Positions 7,543 to 17,258 of a DNA stretch of 64,000 nt are shown piece by piece. The notes beneath the pieces were generated by a model. The model was given only the letters and a program-made list of their open reading frames with translations, was not told the origin of the DNA and did no database searches. Positions within the stretch are counted from its first letter, which is position 1; the number at the start of each line of letters is the position of its first letter. Source of the DNA: JAWKZG01 sp041396125 (GTDB lineage: Bacteria > Pseudomonadota > Gammaproteobacteria > Competibacterales > Competibacteraceae); assembly GCA_041396125.1 (NCBI GenBank), contig JAWKZG010000025.1, positions 1 through 64,000 on the forward strand, in the 5' to 3' direction. A program made the translations under genes and the position numbers.

Positions 7543-9969
7543 CTACATTTCCGGTTGTCGTTTTATCTGGCGCATCATTTTGGGCAATTGCGTCACATCT
7601 TCCCCTTTCTCCTCTACAGGAGTGGGAATGCGCTGCAATGCAATCTGCAATACCTCATCTATCCATTTGACTGGTCTAACATCCAGCTTAGACAAAATAT
7701 TTTTTGGGATGTCGACCAAGTCCTTGCTATTATCTTCGGGAATTATAACCACTTCCATGCCAGCCCGGTGCGCTGCAAGCAATTTTTCCTTCAAGCCACC
7801 GATCGGTAAAACCTGCCCTCGCAGTGTAATTTCTCCAGTCATCGCAACACTTGATCGAACTGGGATTCGGGTTAAAGCGGATATCAATGCTGTAGCCATA
7901 GCGATGCCAGCGCTTGGGCCATCTTTTGGCGTTGCTCCCTCAGGAACATGAACGTGGAAATCATAAGCTTGGTAAAAATCTTTGGCAATGCCCAGTGAAG
8001 CCGCACGGCTTCGCACCACAGTTAATGCCGCTTGAATAGATTCCTGCATGACCTCACCCAGCTGGCCAGTATTCATGAGCTTGCCTTTACCCGGCACCAA
8101 AGCAGCTTCAATGGTAAGGAGCTCTCCACCAACTTCTGTCCATGCCAAGCCGGTTACCTGACCAATCTGATCCTCTTCCTCTGCAAGACCATATCGAAAA
8201 CGGCGAACACCCAAATACTTATCCAGATTCTTGAGCGATATTGAAGTCTTGCCCTGGCTGGCTTTTAAAGCTAGCGATTTAACTACTTTACGGCAAATTT
8301 TAGCGAGTTCGCGTTCCAGGTTTCGTACACCGGCTTCCCGGGTGTAATAGCGGATAATGCCACGAATCGCAGATTCCTTGATATCGATTTCGCTTAATTC
8401 CAAGCCATTTTTTTCGATCTGTTTAGGTACTAGGTAGCGCAGAGCGATGTTAACTTTTTCATCTTCCGTATAACCCGGTATCCGAATGACTTCCATTCGA
8501 TCTAACAGAGGACCTGGAATATGCATAGAGTTCGCTGTCGCGACAAACATAACGTGCGAGAGATCAAAATCAACTTCCAGGTAATGATCACTGAAAGTAT
8601 GGTTTTGTTCCGGGTCTAGGACTTCCAGCAAAGCTGATGAAGGGTCGCCCCGAAAATCCATCGACATTTTATCAATTTCATCTAGCAAAAACAGTGGGTT
8701 TTTAGTTCCCACTTTAGACATATTCTGGATGATTTTACCTGGCAAAGAACCAATATAGGTACGCCGGTGCCCTCTGATTTCCGCTTCATCGCGCACTCCG
8801 CCCAGCGACATGCGGGTGAACTTTCTGTTCGTCGCACGCGCGATAGAACGTCCCAGCGAGGTTTTACCTACGCCCGGCGGGCCAACTAAACATAATATGG
8901 GACCATTAAGTTTGCGTGATCGTTGTTGCACAGCCAGATATTCGAGAATGCGTTCTTTAACAGACTCCAACCCATAATGATCTTCTTCAAGAATTTTCTC
9001 GGCGGCGCTAATATCATTACGAATTTTAGACTTTTTCTTCCACGGAGCACCAACCAGCCAGTCGAGATAGTTGCGCACAACCGTAGCTTCTGCCGACATC
9101 GGCGACATCATTTTGAGCTTATTAAGCTCGGCTGTTGCCTTGGCTTTGGCTTCCTTGCTCATACCGGCCTGTTCAATTTTCTTGGTCAGTTCTTCGACTT
9201 CGTTCGGAGCGTCGTCTAGATCGCCCAACTCCTTCTGGATGGCCTTCATCTGCTCATTTAAATAGTATTCGCGCTGGCTTTTTTCCATCTGCTGCTTAAC
9301 CCGCGAACGTATGCGTTTTTCCACTTGCAGCACATCAGTTTCGCCTTGAATTAATTGCAATAAATATTCAAGCCTTTGTCTGATACTGACAATCTCAAGA
9401 ATTTTTTGTTTTTCATCCAGCTTCATACCCATATGAGCAGCGATAGTATCGGCCAGGCGACCAGGATCATCGATACTCGCCAGTGATGTCAGCACTTCGC
9501 TGGGAATTTTCTTATTAAGCTTTACATATTGATCAAATGCGCTGAGTACTGAACGCATCATCACTTCGGTTTCACGGTCCTGTGCTGGCTGAGTATCGTC
9601 CAGCGTTTGCACCTGAGCCAGAAAGCAGTGGTCAATTTCAGTATACTGATCAATGCCAACACGCTGACTACCTTCAACTAGCACTTTAACCGTACCATCG
9701 GGCAGTTTCAGGAGCTGTAAAATACTGGACAGCGTGCCAATCGGATGCAAATCATCCACACCGGGATCGTCAACATCAGCGCTTTTCTGAGCAACTAAAA
9801 CGATTGTTTTACCATTTTCCATCGCGTATTCGAGCGCTCGGATGGATTTCTCACGCCCGACAAAAAGCGGTATCACCATATGCGGGTACACAACGACATC
9901 CCGCAGCGGCAGAACCGGCATCGGTTGTTCCAAATGAGTCTCGTCAGGATATTGACTGGTATTAGACAT
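7543..9969 (-). CDS. lon: ATP-dependent serine protease Lon
   Basis: A cytosolic AAA+ protease that degrades misfolded and selected regulatory proteins. The N-terminal substrate domain begins with PVLPLRDVVVYPHMVIPLFVGR. A central coiled part precedes the AAA+ module with Walker A GPPGVGKTS and Walker B FLLDEIDKM. The C-terminal protease domain has the catalytic serine in DGPSAGIAMATAL and the partner lysine in GGLKEKLLAAHRAG. The 808-residue length is normal and there is no break. I start at the ATG at 9967-9969; a GTG lies one codon earlier. Located between clpX and hupB in the conserved order. Confidence 0.97.
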   Translation of the reverse strand: MSNTSQYPDETHLEQPMPVLPLRDVVVYPHMVIPLFVGREKSIRALEYAMENGKTIVLVAQKSADVDDPGVDDLHPIGTLSSILQLLKLPDGTVKVLVEGSQRVGIDQYTEIDHCFLAQVQTLDDTQPAQDRETEVMMRSVLSAFDQYVKLNKKIPSEVLTSLASIDDPGRLADTIAAHMGMKLDEKQKILEIVSIRQRLEYLLQLIQGETDVLQVEKRIRSRVKQQMEKSQREYYLNEQMKAIQKELGDLDDAPNEVEELTKKIEQAGMSKEAKAKATAELNKLKMMSPMSAEATVVRNYLDWLVGAPWKKKSKIRNDISAAEKILEEDHYGLESVKERILEYLAVQQRSRKLNGPILCLVGPPGVGKTSLGRSIARATNRKFTRMSLGGVRDEAEIRGHRRTYIGSLPGKIIQNMSKVGTKNPLFLLDEIDKMSMDFRGDPSSALLEVLDPEQNHTFSDHYLEVDFDLSHVMFVATANSMHIPGPLLDRMEVIRIPGYTEDEKVNIALRYLVPKQIEKNGLELSEIDIKESAIRGIIRYYTREAGVRNLERELAKICRKVVKSLALKASQGKTSISLKNLDKYLGVRRFRYGLAEEEDQIGQVTGLAWTEVGGELLTIEAALVPGKGKLMNTGQLGEVMQESIQAALTVVRSRAASLGIAKDFYQAYDFHVHVPEGATPKDGPSAGIAMATALISALTRIPVRSSVAMTGEITLRGQVLPIGGLKEKLLAAHRAGMEVVIIPEDNSKDLVDIPKNILSKLDVRPVKWIDEVLQIALQRIPTPVEEKGEDVTQLPKMMRQIKRQPEM

Positions 9970-10136
9970 CACAGCTCCTCAAAACCAGAAGCCTCAGCAC
10001 CGGATAGAGACAGGTGCCGAGGAAAAATTCGGGGACAGCAGCATGCACTGCTTAAGCAGACTGGCTTACAAGCCTTTGGCAGCGTAGCAGCGCTAAAGAT
10101 TAGTACCGACCGCAAATTGAAATTCAAACATTAACA

Positions 10137-11411
10137 TCAATCGGAGGAAGCCACTCGGCGCGGTTCCGACTGTTCATAGATAAAATACGGTTTTGCATCG
10201 CCGTTAATCATCGCTTCGTCAATGACGACTTTACGAACATTAGCCAAACTGGGCAAATCATACATAGTATCAAGCAGAATTTGTTCCAGTATCGTGCGCA
10301 GACCGCGAGCGCCTGTTTTACGTTCCATTGCTTTACGGGCAACTGCACGCAAAGCTTCTTCGCGGAACTCAATTTCACAATCTTCCATTTCAAACAGGCG
10401 GGAGAACTGCTTAGTAATTGCATTTTTAGGCTCAACCAGAATGCGCACCAGCGCCTCTTCATCAAGTTCCCGCAAAGTGGCAACTACCGGTAAACGGCCG
10501 ACAAACTCTGGAATCAAGCCATATTTAATAAGATCTTCAGGTTCAACCAAGCTGAGCAGATCGTCAAATTGACGATTTGTTTTGCTTTTAACCTGAGCTG
10601 AAAAACCAATCCCGCCTTTTTCTGAGCGATCACGTATAACTTTTTCCAGACCGGCAAACGCTCCACCACAAATAAACAGGATATTTGAGGTATCGACCTG
10701 CAGAAATTCCTGTTGCGGATGCTTGCGCCCTCCTTGCGGAGGAACAGAGGCGATGGTGCCTTCAATCAACTTCAGTAAGGCCTGTTGCACGCCTTCGCCG
10801 GATACGTCCCGAGTAATAGATGGATTATCCGATTTCCGAGAAATTTTATCGATCTCATCAATGTATACGATACCGGTCTGAGCTTTCTCGACATCGTAGT
10901 CACATTTCTGCAGCAATTTTTGGATAATATTCTCGACATCTTCACCAACATAACCAGCTTCTGTCAGTGTAGTCGCGTCCGCGATTGTGAAAGGGACATT
11001 GAGCAATCGCGCCAAGGTTTCAGCCAGCAGGGTTTTACCGGACCCGGTGGGGCCAATAAGCAGAATATTGCTTTTGGCAATTTCAACTTCACCGGACTCA
11101 TTTTTGAGTTCCAAGCGCTTGTAATGATTGTAAACAGCGACAGCCAGCACTTTCTTGGCCCGATCCTGACCAATCACATACTGGTTGAGAACCTCGTAAA
11201 TATCCCGTGGTTTGGGAAGCTTACCACTGTCAATCGGCGGCTTGTCTTCCATTTCCTCGCGGATGATATCGTTACACAGCTCCACACATTCATCGCAGAT
11301 GAACACATTGGGGCCAGCGATCAATTTCCGCACTTCGTGCTGACTTTTACCACAGAAGGAACAATACAAGAGTTTTCCGTCGTCACCCTTGTCGTTTCTG
11401 TCTTTGCTCAT
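10137..11411 (-). CDS. clpX: ClpXP protease ATPase subunit ClpX
   Basis: The hexameric AAA+ unfoldase that feeds substrates, including tmRNA-tagged proteins, to ClpP. The N-terminal zinc-binding domain shows the CxxC pairs CSFCGK and CDECVELC. Walker A is GPTGSGKT and Walker B IVYIDEIDKI. A sensor region reads GARGLRTILEQILLDTMYDLPS. Length 424 residues, intact. Downstream of clpP with a 230-base gap, which suggests its own promoter in addition to read-through. Confidence 0.97.
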   Translation of the reverse strand: MSKDRNDKGDDGKLLYCSFCGKSQHEVRKLIAGPNVFICDECVELCNDIIREEMEDKPPIDSGKLPKPRDIYEVLNQYVIGQDRAKKVLAVAVYNHYKRLELKNESGEVEIAKSNILLIGPTGSGKTLLAETLARLLNVPFTIADATTLTEAGYVGEDVENIIQKLLQKCDYDVEKAQTGIVYIDEIDKISRKSDNPSITRDVSGEGVQQALLKLIEGTIASVPPQGGRKHPQQEFLQVDTSNILFICGGAFAGLEKVIRDRSEKGGIGFSAQVKSKTNRQFDDLLSLVEPEDLIKYGLIPEFVGRLPVVATLRELDEEALVRILVEPKNAITKQFSRLFEMEDCEIEFREEALRAVARKAMERKTGARGLRTILEQILLDTMYDLPSLANVRKVVIDEAMINGDAKPYFIYEQSEPRRVASSD

Positions 11412-11641
11412 AAAACTTCCTCAATGCATTCCGCCGCCACTGAACAGTGGGTATGCGAAAAAGCTCGACTCCTCGTTTTCACGAATATTTAGCAGCACGT
11501 CATGTTTAAGGCGCTAGCTTCCGGGCACTGTCACCGTTTTTAACCGGCAGCGGTAACCAAAAGCGACAGCAACGTTGCACCTTTACAACCGTACTGCCAC
11601 CGGGCTGCGGTGATTGAAGCGTCTGCTGCGATCACTAGTTT

Positions 11642-12268
11642 TTATTCAGCATTAGGGCTTCTATGCGAGAGTACTGCATCAATAAGGCCATATTCAACCG
11701 CTTCTGCCCCACCCATGAAACGATCCCGGTCGGTGTCTTCGGCGATTTTTTCCAGCGGCTGCCCCGTATGTTTGGCAAGTACTTCGTTAAGACGCTCACG
11801 CACACGCAAAATTTCCCGGGCATGGATATCAATATCGGTTGCCTGGCCTTGAAAACCACCCAGGGGCTGATGAATCATCAGTCGCGAATGCGGTAACGCA
11901 AATCGCTTGCCTTTGGTGCCGCCGGTCAGCAACAGAGCCCCCATGCTTGCAGCCTGTCCTACACACATAGTACTTACATCTGGCCGTATGAACTGCATGG
12001 TATCATATACTGCCATCCCAGCAGTGACAGCACCACCGGGAGAGTTAATGTAAACATGGATATCTTTATCGGGGTTTTCCGCTTCCAGAAAAAGCAGCTG
12101 AGCTACCACCAGATTTGCCATATAGTCCTCGATAGGACCGACAATAAAGATAACCCGTTCCTTAAGCAAACGCGAATAGATATCATAGGCGCGCTCGCCG
12201 CGTGCGGTCTGCTCGACCACCATAGGCACTAAATTAAGTGCCATGGGCTGTACTGCGCTACTGTTCAT
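11642..12268 (-). CDS. clpP: ATP-dependent Clp protease proteolytic subunit
   Basis: Forms the tetradecameric peptidase barrel. The catalytic serine lies in GQAASMGALLL, the histidine in PHSRLMIHQPLGG, and the aspartate in EDTDRDRFMGGAEA. The start is uncertain: I chose the ATG at 12268 (MNSSAVQPM), preceded by GAGGA, which overlaps the 3' end of tig by 11 bases. Another ATG at 12244 (MALNLVPM) is also plausible. tig and clpP are probably translationally coupled here. Confidence 0.95.
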   Translation of the reverse strand: MNSSAVQPMALNLVPMVVEQTARGERAYDIYSRLLKERVIFIVGPIEDYMANLVVAQLLFLEAENPDKDIHVYINSPGGAVTAGMAVYDTMQFIRPDVSTMCVGQAASMGALLLTGGTKGKRFALPHSRLMIHQPLGGFQGQATDIDIHAREILRVRERLNEVLAKHTGQPLEKIAEDTDRDRFMGGAEAVEYGLIDAVLSHRSPNAE

Positions 12269-13619
12269 TGGGGGTGCTATCCTCGCCTGAATCTTGCTCA
12301 ATATTTCCCGTACCGGACGCTGCCGGACGTTTCGGGTTCATAACCTCTTCAAAACTCATTGCCTGTTCTTCAAACACAGCACTTTCGAGCAACCAGTCGA
12401 CAATCTGGTCCTCCATCACTAAATCATGTATTCCTTGCATCAGACGAGGATTTTGGAGGTAATAACGGACAACTTCGCTGCTATCCTGATAGCTTGCCGC
12501 GATATTTTCCAGCCGTTCTCTCACCCGGTCTTCGTCCATTTTAAGCTCGTTTTCAGCCGCCAGCTTAGCCACTATCAAACCCAAGCTAACCCGTCGATTG
12601 GCAGCGTCTTCAAACATTTTGGCTTTGAATGCTTTCGTCTCCGCATCGTCTTGCTCGGGGAATCCTGCTTGTTTAGCAAGTGTCTCTACCTCTGAGTCAA
12701 CCAGAGCTTGCGGTACAGGAAATTTATTGACCTGTAATAAAGCATCCATCACCTGATTTTTGACATAGGATTTGACACCATCCTGCAATTCACGTTCCAT
12801 ATTCTGGCGCAATGCGGTGCGCAAGCCATCAATACTGCCATCCTCAATACCAAAGGCCTGTACGAAGGCCTCATCTACTTCCGGCAGCTCGGACTCCTCA
12901 ACCTTATGCACTTGCACCTTGAATTGTACTGTTTTACCAGCCAGATCTTCACTGTGATAATCAGCCGGGAACTGCACTTCAAACTCTGACTCGGTGTTAG
13001 CTGACAAACCATGGAGTTTCTGCTCAAACTCGGCAATCATGCGACCTTCGCCAAGCACGACTTCGGTATTTTCACCCTTGCCACCTGGGAAGCCTTCACC
13101 ATCGAGAGTGCCTTCAAATGAGATGGTCACCCGGTCGTTTTCCTGGGCTGGCCGCTCCACTGATACCCAGTTCGCACGTTGCTTGCGCAGGTTTTCGATC
13201 ATCTTATCGATGTCAATCTCGGCAACCTCAGCGACAGGGCGGGTAATTTTCTGACCTTCTATGCCACTTGGGGTAAAATCCGGAAACACCTCAAATGTCG
13301 CAGCATATTCGAAGTCTTGCCCTTCTTCCATTTTGAGGGGTTCAACTTTTGGGCCACCAGCCGGGCGCAGCTGCTGTTCAACCAGCGCATCCTGAAAGCT
13401 CTGCTCCATGACCTCACCCAGGACTTCTTGCCTGATTTGCGCACCATACATCCGTTTAATGATTTTCATCGGCACCTTGCCGGGGCGAAATCCGTCAATA
13501 CGGGCTTTATGGGTAAGGGACTGCAAGCGGCTTTGCACTTTTTGCTCGACAGCATCCGCCGGCACCTGCACAGTCATCCGGCGCTCAAGACCCTCAAGTT
13601 GTTCCACAGAAACTTGCAT
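12258..13619 (-). CDS. tig: Trigger factor
   Basis: A ribosome-associated chaperone that meets nascent chains at the exit tunnel. The N-terminal ribosome-binding domain holds GFRPGKVPMKIIKRMYG (signature GFRxGxxP). The FKBP-type prolyl isomerase domain follows (NDRVTISFEGTLDGEGFPGG). The long C-terminal helical cradle ends in an acidic tail. Length 453 residues, intact. It heads the tig-clpP-clpX-lon series and has a tRNA operon upstream. Confidence 0.96.
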   Translation of the reverse strand: MQVSVEQLEGLERRMTVQVPADAVEQKVQSRLQSLTHKARIDGFRPGKVPMKIIKRMYGAQIRQEVLGEVMEQSFQDALVEQQLRPAGGPKVEPLKMEEGQDFEYAATFEVFPDFTPSGIEGQKITRPVAEVAEIDIDKMIENLRKQRANWVSVERPAQENDRVTISFEGTLDGEGFPGGKGENTEVVLGEGRMIAEFEQKLHGLSANTESEFEVQFPADYHSEDLAGKTVQFKVQVHKVEESELPEVDEAFVQAFGIEDGSIDGLRTALRQNMERELQDGVKSYVKNQVMDALLQVNKFPVPQALVDSEVETLAKQAGFPEQDDAETKAFKAKMFEDAANRRVSLGLIVAKLAAENELKMDEDRVRERLENIAASYQDSSEVVRYYLQNPRLMQGIHDLVMEDQIVDWLLESAVFEEQAMSFEEVMNPKRPAASGTGNIEQDSGEDSTPNEQ

Positions 13620-13715
13620 TAATACACCTCAAATTCAGAATCGAAGCCTAATCAGCCCCAGGCCCTAGGAATGTTATGTTTAAGAAGCAGAAAGCGCTTG
13701 GCGGGATACTAGAAA

Positions 13716-13802
13716 TGGTGCGAAAGGAGAGACTCGAACTCTCACGGGTTGCCCCACTGGAACCTAAATCCAGCGCGTCTACCAGTTCCGCCACTTTCGC
13801 AC
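13716..13802 (-). tRNA. tRNA-Leu (TAG)
   Basis: Class II tRNA of 87 bases with acceptor GTGCGAAAG, anticodon loop TTTAGGT (TAG), a long variable arm, T-loop GTTCGAGTC and encoded CCA. Last gene of the Pro-Arg-His-Leu cluster, 97 bases before tig. Confidence 0.95.
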
Positions 13803-14021
13803 GCAACGAAATCCGTCAAAATCGCCATGATGGCGCATTATACAAAACTGCTCAATATTGCACACGCAATAGAATCCAAAACACAAACGCACAGTTTATA
13901 CCAAAATAGAATGGATCTATAAATCGCGATGAGCCAACAGCCCCATCAATCAATAAGCGCTTTTTAGTCTTCTTTAAAATAGGGAGATTCCGCTAAAAAT
14001 GTTGGAATACTTAGGATAGGA

Positions 14022-14098
14022 TGGGGTGGACGATGGGACTCGAACCCACGACGACCGGAATCACAATCCGGGGCTCTACCAACTGAGCTACGCCCACC
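14022..14098 (-). tRNA. tRNA-His (GTG)
   Basis: Anticodon arm CCGGATTGTGATTCCGG gives GTG. The gene encodes the extra G at position -1, which pairs with C73, the identity element of histidine tRNA, followed by CCA. Confidence 0.95.
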
Positions 14099-14185
14099 AT
14101 AATAGAATCATGGCATTTACTAAAATTTTTACTATCGTACAACGATACCTGCACGCTGTATACCTACCAACCTAGGCGCTGCTAT

Positions 14186-14262
14186 TGGCGCGCCCGGCAG
14201 GACTCGAACCTGCAACCCTCGGCTTAGAAGGCCGATGCTCTATCCGGTTGAGCTACAGGCGC
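14186..14262 (-). tRNA. tRNA-Arg (TCT)
   Basis: Acceptor GCGCCTG, anticodon arm CGGCCTTCTAAGCCG (TCT), T-arm GCAGGTTCGAGTCCTGC, CCA encoded. Reads rare AGA codons. Second gene of the tRNA cluster. Confidence 0.95.
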
Positions 14263-14348
14263 TTAAAGCAGTAATTTCAAGCCTAATTAAAACCCCGGCT
14301 TGAACAACTTAGCAGCTGCGCACCCTTTGGCCTATTTGGACGGCACAA

Positions 14349-14425
<77 letters not shown>

Positions 14426-14462
14426 TCGACCTGCACGGCGCACAGCACCGAGCAGGGTGCGT

Positions 14463-14491
14463 ATGATAGGATCAGAATAGCTTCACGTCAA
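14463..14491 (-). promoter_or_regulatory. Sigma-70-type promoter of the tRNA operon
   Basis: Reading on the minus strand, TTGACG (14486-14491) and TATCAT (14463-14468) are separated by 17 bases. A GC-rich discriminator (ACGCACCC) follows, as in stable-RNA promoters under stringent control. It points at tRNA-Pro. Confidence 0.75.
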
Positions 14492-14601
14492 TCGCAAGAA
14501 TCACATACATTGCATATTACCGCTCAAACACCACATCACTTGGCTTAATTGCCCGGTATCATTATGATGCGCGCATGAATACTCAGCACAGGATCCATTG
14601 C

Positions 14602-15174
14602 ATGAAGCCATATCAAACGCTACTTCTTTTACTCAGCCTGTCACTTGGTTGCTCTGTTGCCTGGGCGGCCCCCAAAGTCACGTTCAGCACCAATCTGGGG
14701 GAGATTGTGCTGGAACTTGATTCTGAGAATGCCCCCTACACAGTGGAAAATTTCACTCAGTATGTACGTGACGGATTTTTTGATGGCACTATTTTTCATC
14801 GGGTAATACCTGGTTTTGTGATTCAAGGCGGCGGTTTTACGGCCGATTTCGAACGCAAGCCAACACGGCCCCCGATTCAAAACGAAGCAGCCAACGGACT
14901 GAAAAATGCTCGTGGCACCATCTCGATGGCACGTACTAATGATCCTCATTCAGCTACCTCTCAGTTTTTCATTAACCTGACAGATAATGCCATGCTGGAT
15001 CATACCCAACCATCTGGACGCGGTTGGGGCTACGCGGTTTTTGGCAAAGTCGTCGCTGGCATGGATGTCGTTGACCAAATCGCCCAACTACAAACCGGCC
15101 CCGGCGGCCCATTCCCACGCGATGTGCCGCAAGCCACGGTCATTATTGAAAAAGCAACTCTATCGGACGAATAA
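14602..15174 (+). CDS. ppiA: Periplasmic cyclophilin-type peptidyl-prolyl isomerase
   Basis: Catalyses proline cis-trans isomerisation in the periplasm. The ATG at 14602 opens a signal peptide (hydrophobic TLLLLLSLSLG, cleavage near AWA-AP). The cyclophilin fold follows: FFDGTIFHRVIPGFVIQGGG, ARTNDPHSATSQFFIN and GWGYAVFGKVVAGMDVVDQI. The catalytic arginine is in FHRV. Two further ATGs upstream are less likely. The next gene starts 2 bases after its stop and encodes a cytosolic relative, so the pair looks like a tandem duplication with different localisation. Confidence 0.93.
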   Translation: MKPYQTLLLLLSLSLGCSVAWAAPKVTFSTNLGEIVLELDSENAPYTVENFTQYVRDGFFDGTIFHRVIPGFVIQGGGFTADFERKPTRPPIQNEAANGLKNARGTISMARTNDPHSATSQFFINLTDNAMLDHTQPSGRGWGYAVFGKVVAGMDVVDQIAQLQTGPGGPFPRDVPQATVIIEKATLSDE

Positions 15175-15176
15175 TT

Positions 15177-15674
15177 ATGGTCATATTACACACCAACAAA
15201 GGCTCAATCAGCCTTGAGCTTGATCACCAGAACGCCCCCGAAACTGCGGCCAATTTTCTGCGCTATGCCAAAGACGATTTTTTCGCAGGGACCTTATTCC
15301 ATCGGGTGATTCCAAATTTCATGGTTCAAGGTGGCGGATTGTTGCCGGACATGGCTTCCAAACCGGCACACCCTCCGATCAAGAATGAAGCCAATAACGG
15401 ACTGTCCAATACCGTTGGCAGCATCGCGATGGCGCGGACCAACGATCCTCACTCCGCCAGCTCACAGTTTTTCATTAATGTAGCGGACAATACCTTTCTG
15501 GATCACAAATCGCCTACGCCTCAAGGCTGGGGATACTGTGTATTCGGCCGTGTCAGTGCCGGTATGGATGTAGTCGAGGAGATTGTCAAAGTGCCGACCA
15601 CCAGTCGCGGTGGTCACCAGGACGTACCTGTCGACGATATCATTATCGAGCGGGTCGAGGTGCTAGAGGACTAA
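15177..15674 (+). CDS. ppiB: Cytosolic cyclophilin-type peptidyl-prolyl isomerase
   Basis: A 165-residue cyclophilin without signal peptide. Core motifs are FFAGTLFHRVIPNFMVQGGG, ARTNDPHSASSQFFIN and WGYCVFGRVSAGMDVVEEI. It is closely similar to the ppiA product directly upstream and is followed 3 bases later by lpxH. ppiB-lpxH adjacency is common in gammaproteobacteria. Confidence 0.94.
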   Translation: MVILHTNKGSISLELDHQNAPETAANFLRYAKDDFFAGTLFHRVIPNFMVQGGGLLPDMASKPAHPPIKNEANNGLSNTVGSIAMARTNDPHSASSQFFINVADNTFLDHKSPTPQGWGYCVFGRVSAGMDVVEEIVKVPTTSRGGHQDVPVDDIIIERVEVLED

Positions 15675-15677
15675 TTT

Positions 15678-16406
15678 TTGACAACGCTGTTCATCTCAGA
15701 CTTGCACCTGGACGCCAATCGGCCAGAGATTACCCGGTTATTTCTGGATTTTCTGGTGCAGCGGGCAAATCAGGCCGAGGCCTTGTACATCCTGGGCGAT
15801 CTGTTTGAAGCCTGGCTGGGCGACGATGACAATAGCGACCTCAATGAGTGTGTCGCTAGGGGGCTACGGCAGCTTGGTGATACAACAGCCGTTTATTTCA
15901 TACACGGCAACCGGGATTTCCTGCTGGGCACTGCCTATGCCGAGCAGGCACATATGCAGCTATTACCGGAAGCCAAAATTATTGATCTCTATGGCCAACG
16001 CACGCTTATTATGCATGGCGATACCCTCTGCACTGATGATATCGAATATCAGGCCTTCCGGACCAAAGTACGCAATCCGACCTGGCAACAGCAAATCCTG
16101 GCTCTGCCGCTGCCGCAACGCCGCCAACTGGCAAGCCAGCTACGGGAAACCAGTCAGGCTGCTACCCGTCTGAAAGCCGAGGAGATAACCGATGTCAACC
16201 AGCAAGCTGTACTGGAGGCCTTGCAGGACTATCAGGTCGATCTGCTGATCCATGGTCACACCCACCGCCCGGCGGTGCATAACCTGGATCATGAGAACCG
16301 GACTGCCCGCCGTATTGTGCTCGGCGACTGGTACGAACAAGGCAGTGTGCTGGTCTGCACAGCAGACGGACAACAGCTGGAAAGCCTGTGCAAGAGCAGC
16401 GCCTGA
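15678..16406 (+). CDS. lpxH: UDP-2,3-diacylglucosamine hydrolase
   Basis: Hydrolyses UDP-2,3-diacylglucosamine to lipid X in lipid A synthesis, at the inner face of the inner membrane. It is a calcineurin-like metallophosphoesterase with the metal motifs DLHLD (Asp8, His10), GDLFEAWLGDD (Asp41), GNRDFLLG (Asn78) and IHGHTHRPAVH. The start is TTG at 15678, with GAGGA seven bases upstream. Length 242 residues. Its stop overlaps the next start as TGATG, implying coupled translation. Confidence 0.95.
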   Translation: MTTLFISDLHLDANRPEITRLFLDFLVQRANQAEALYILGDLFEAWLGDDDNSDLNECVARGLRQLGDTTAVYFIHGNRDFLLGTAYAEQAHMQLLPEAKIIDLYGQRTLIMHGDTLCTDDIEYQAFRTKVRNPTWQQQILALPLPQRRQLASQLRETSQAATRLKAEEITDVNQQAVLEALQDYQVDLLIHGHTHRPAVHNLDHENRTARRIVLGDWYEQGSVLVCTADGQQLESLCKSSA

Positions 16407-17202
16407 TGCGCTGGCTGACAACGCACCGGCGCTGGTTACTGGGTATCGCTCTGCTACTGGTCGGAATGCTGGCTGCGCTGGCCTTTGTCAATCGGCAAGC
16501 CGGCGAAACCCGTATTATCGCCACCCTGCCGCATGACCCTAATGCCTATACCCAGGGTTTGCTACTGCACCAGGGCTGGTTTTACGAAAGCACTGGCCAG
16601 TATGGCCGCTCCTCACTGCGCCGGGTGGAACCGGGCACGGGTAAGGTTTTGCAAAAAATCAATCTGCCCGCCACCTTGTTTGGCGAAGGTCTGGCCCTGG
16701 TCGATGATCGCCTGATTCAGCTAACCTGGCGCTCAGGGCAAGCTTTTGTCTATGATCTGACAAGCTTTGAACTGCTCCAGGAATTCCGCTATGACACCGA
16801 AGGCTGGGGCCTGACTTACGATGGCACAGAGCTGATTATGAGCGACGGCAGCCATCTTCTGTATTTCCGCGATCCACATAGTTTTGCTTTACTGCGTACA
16901 TTACCGGTTTTCGACAAGGGTCAGCCCGTGCGTTATCTCAACGAACTGGAATACATTCGCGGCGAAGTCTGGGCTAATGTTTATCGCAGCCCTGACATTG
17001 TCCGCATCAACCCCGGCACTGGTCCGGTTATTGACCGGCTGCGTTTCCCCGAACTTCCCGCCCTGACGAACGCAACGGTCATGAAGATGTGCTGAACGGG
17101 ATTGCCTACGATACTTCAGAAAATCGTTTGTATATCACCGGGAAACTGTATTCCTACGTGTATGAACTCAATCTGGCCGGTATAAAATTTCACCTGGATT
17201 AA
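16406..17202 (+). CDS. Glutamine cyclotransferase-like protein, frameshifted near the end
   Basis: Resembles the beta-propeller glutaminyl-peptide cyclotransferases, which form N-terminal pyroglutamate. A membrane anchor (residues about 12-30) suggests a periplasmic enzyme. The family segment PNAYTQGLLLHQGWFYESTGQYGRSSLRR is interrupted here only to be named in parts: NAYTQGLLL, WFYESTGQYGRSSL. Further motifs are LTWRSGQAFVYD and YLNELEYIRGEVWANVY. A one-base loss near 17067 moves the C-terminus into another frame (DERNGHEDVLNGIAYD, LYITGKLYSYVYEL), ending at 17202. Translation is coupled to lpxH. Function is from family membership only. Confidence 0.8.
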
Positions 17203-17258
17203 CCCTTTTCCTGATAGTGCTTCGTTTATAGTTGGCATTCCACAGCAAGGAGTGTTCT

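Noticed and set aside
10785..11492. Plus-strand 235-codon frame over clpX
   Set aside because: Shadow of clpX on the opposite strand with no start signal.
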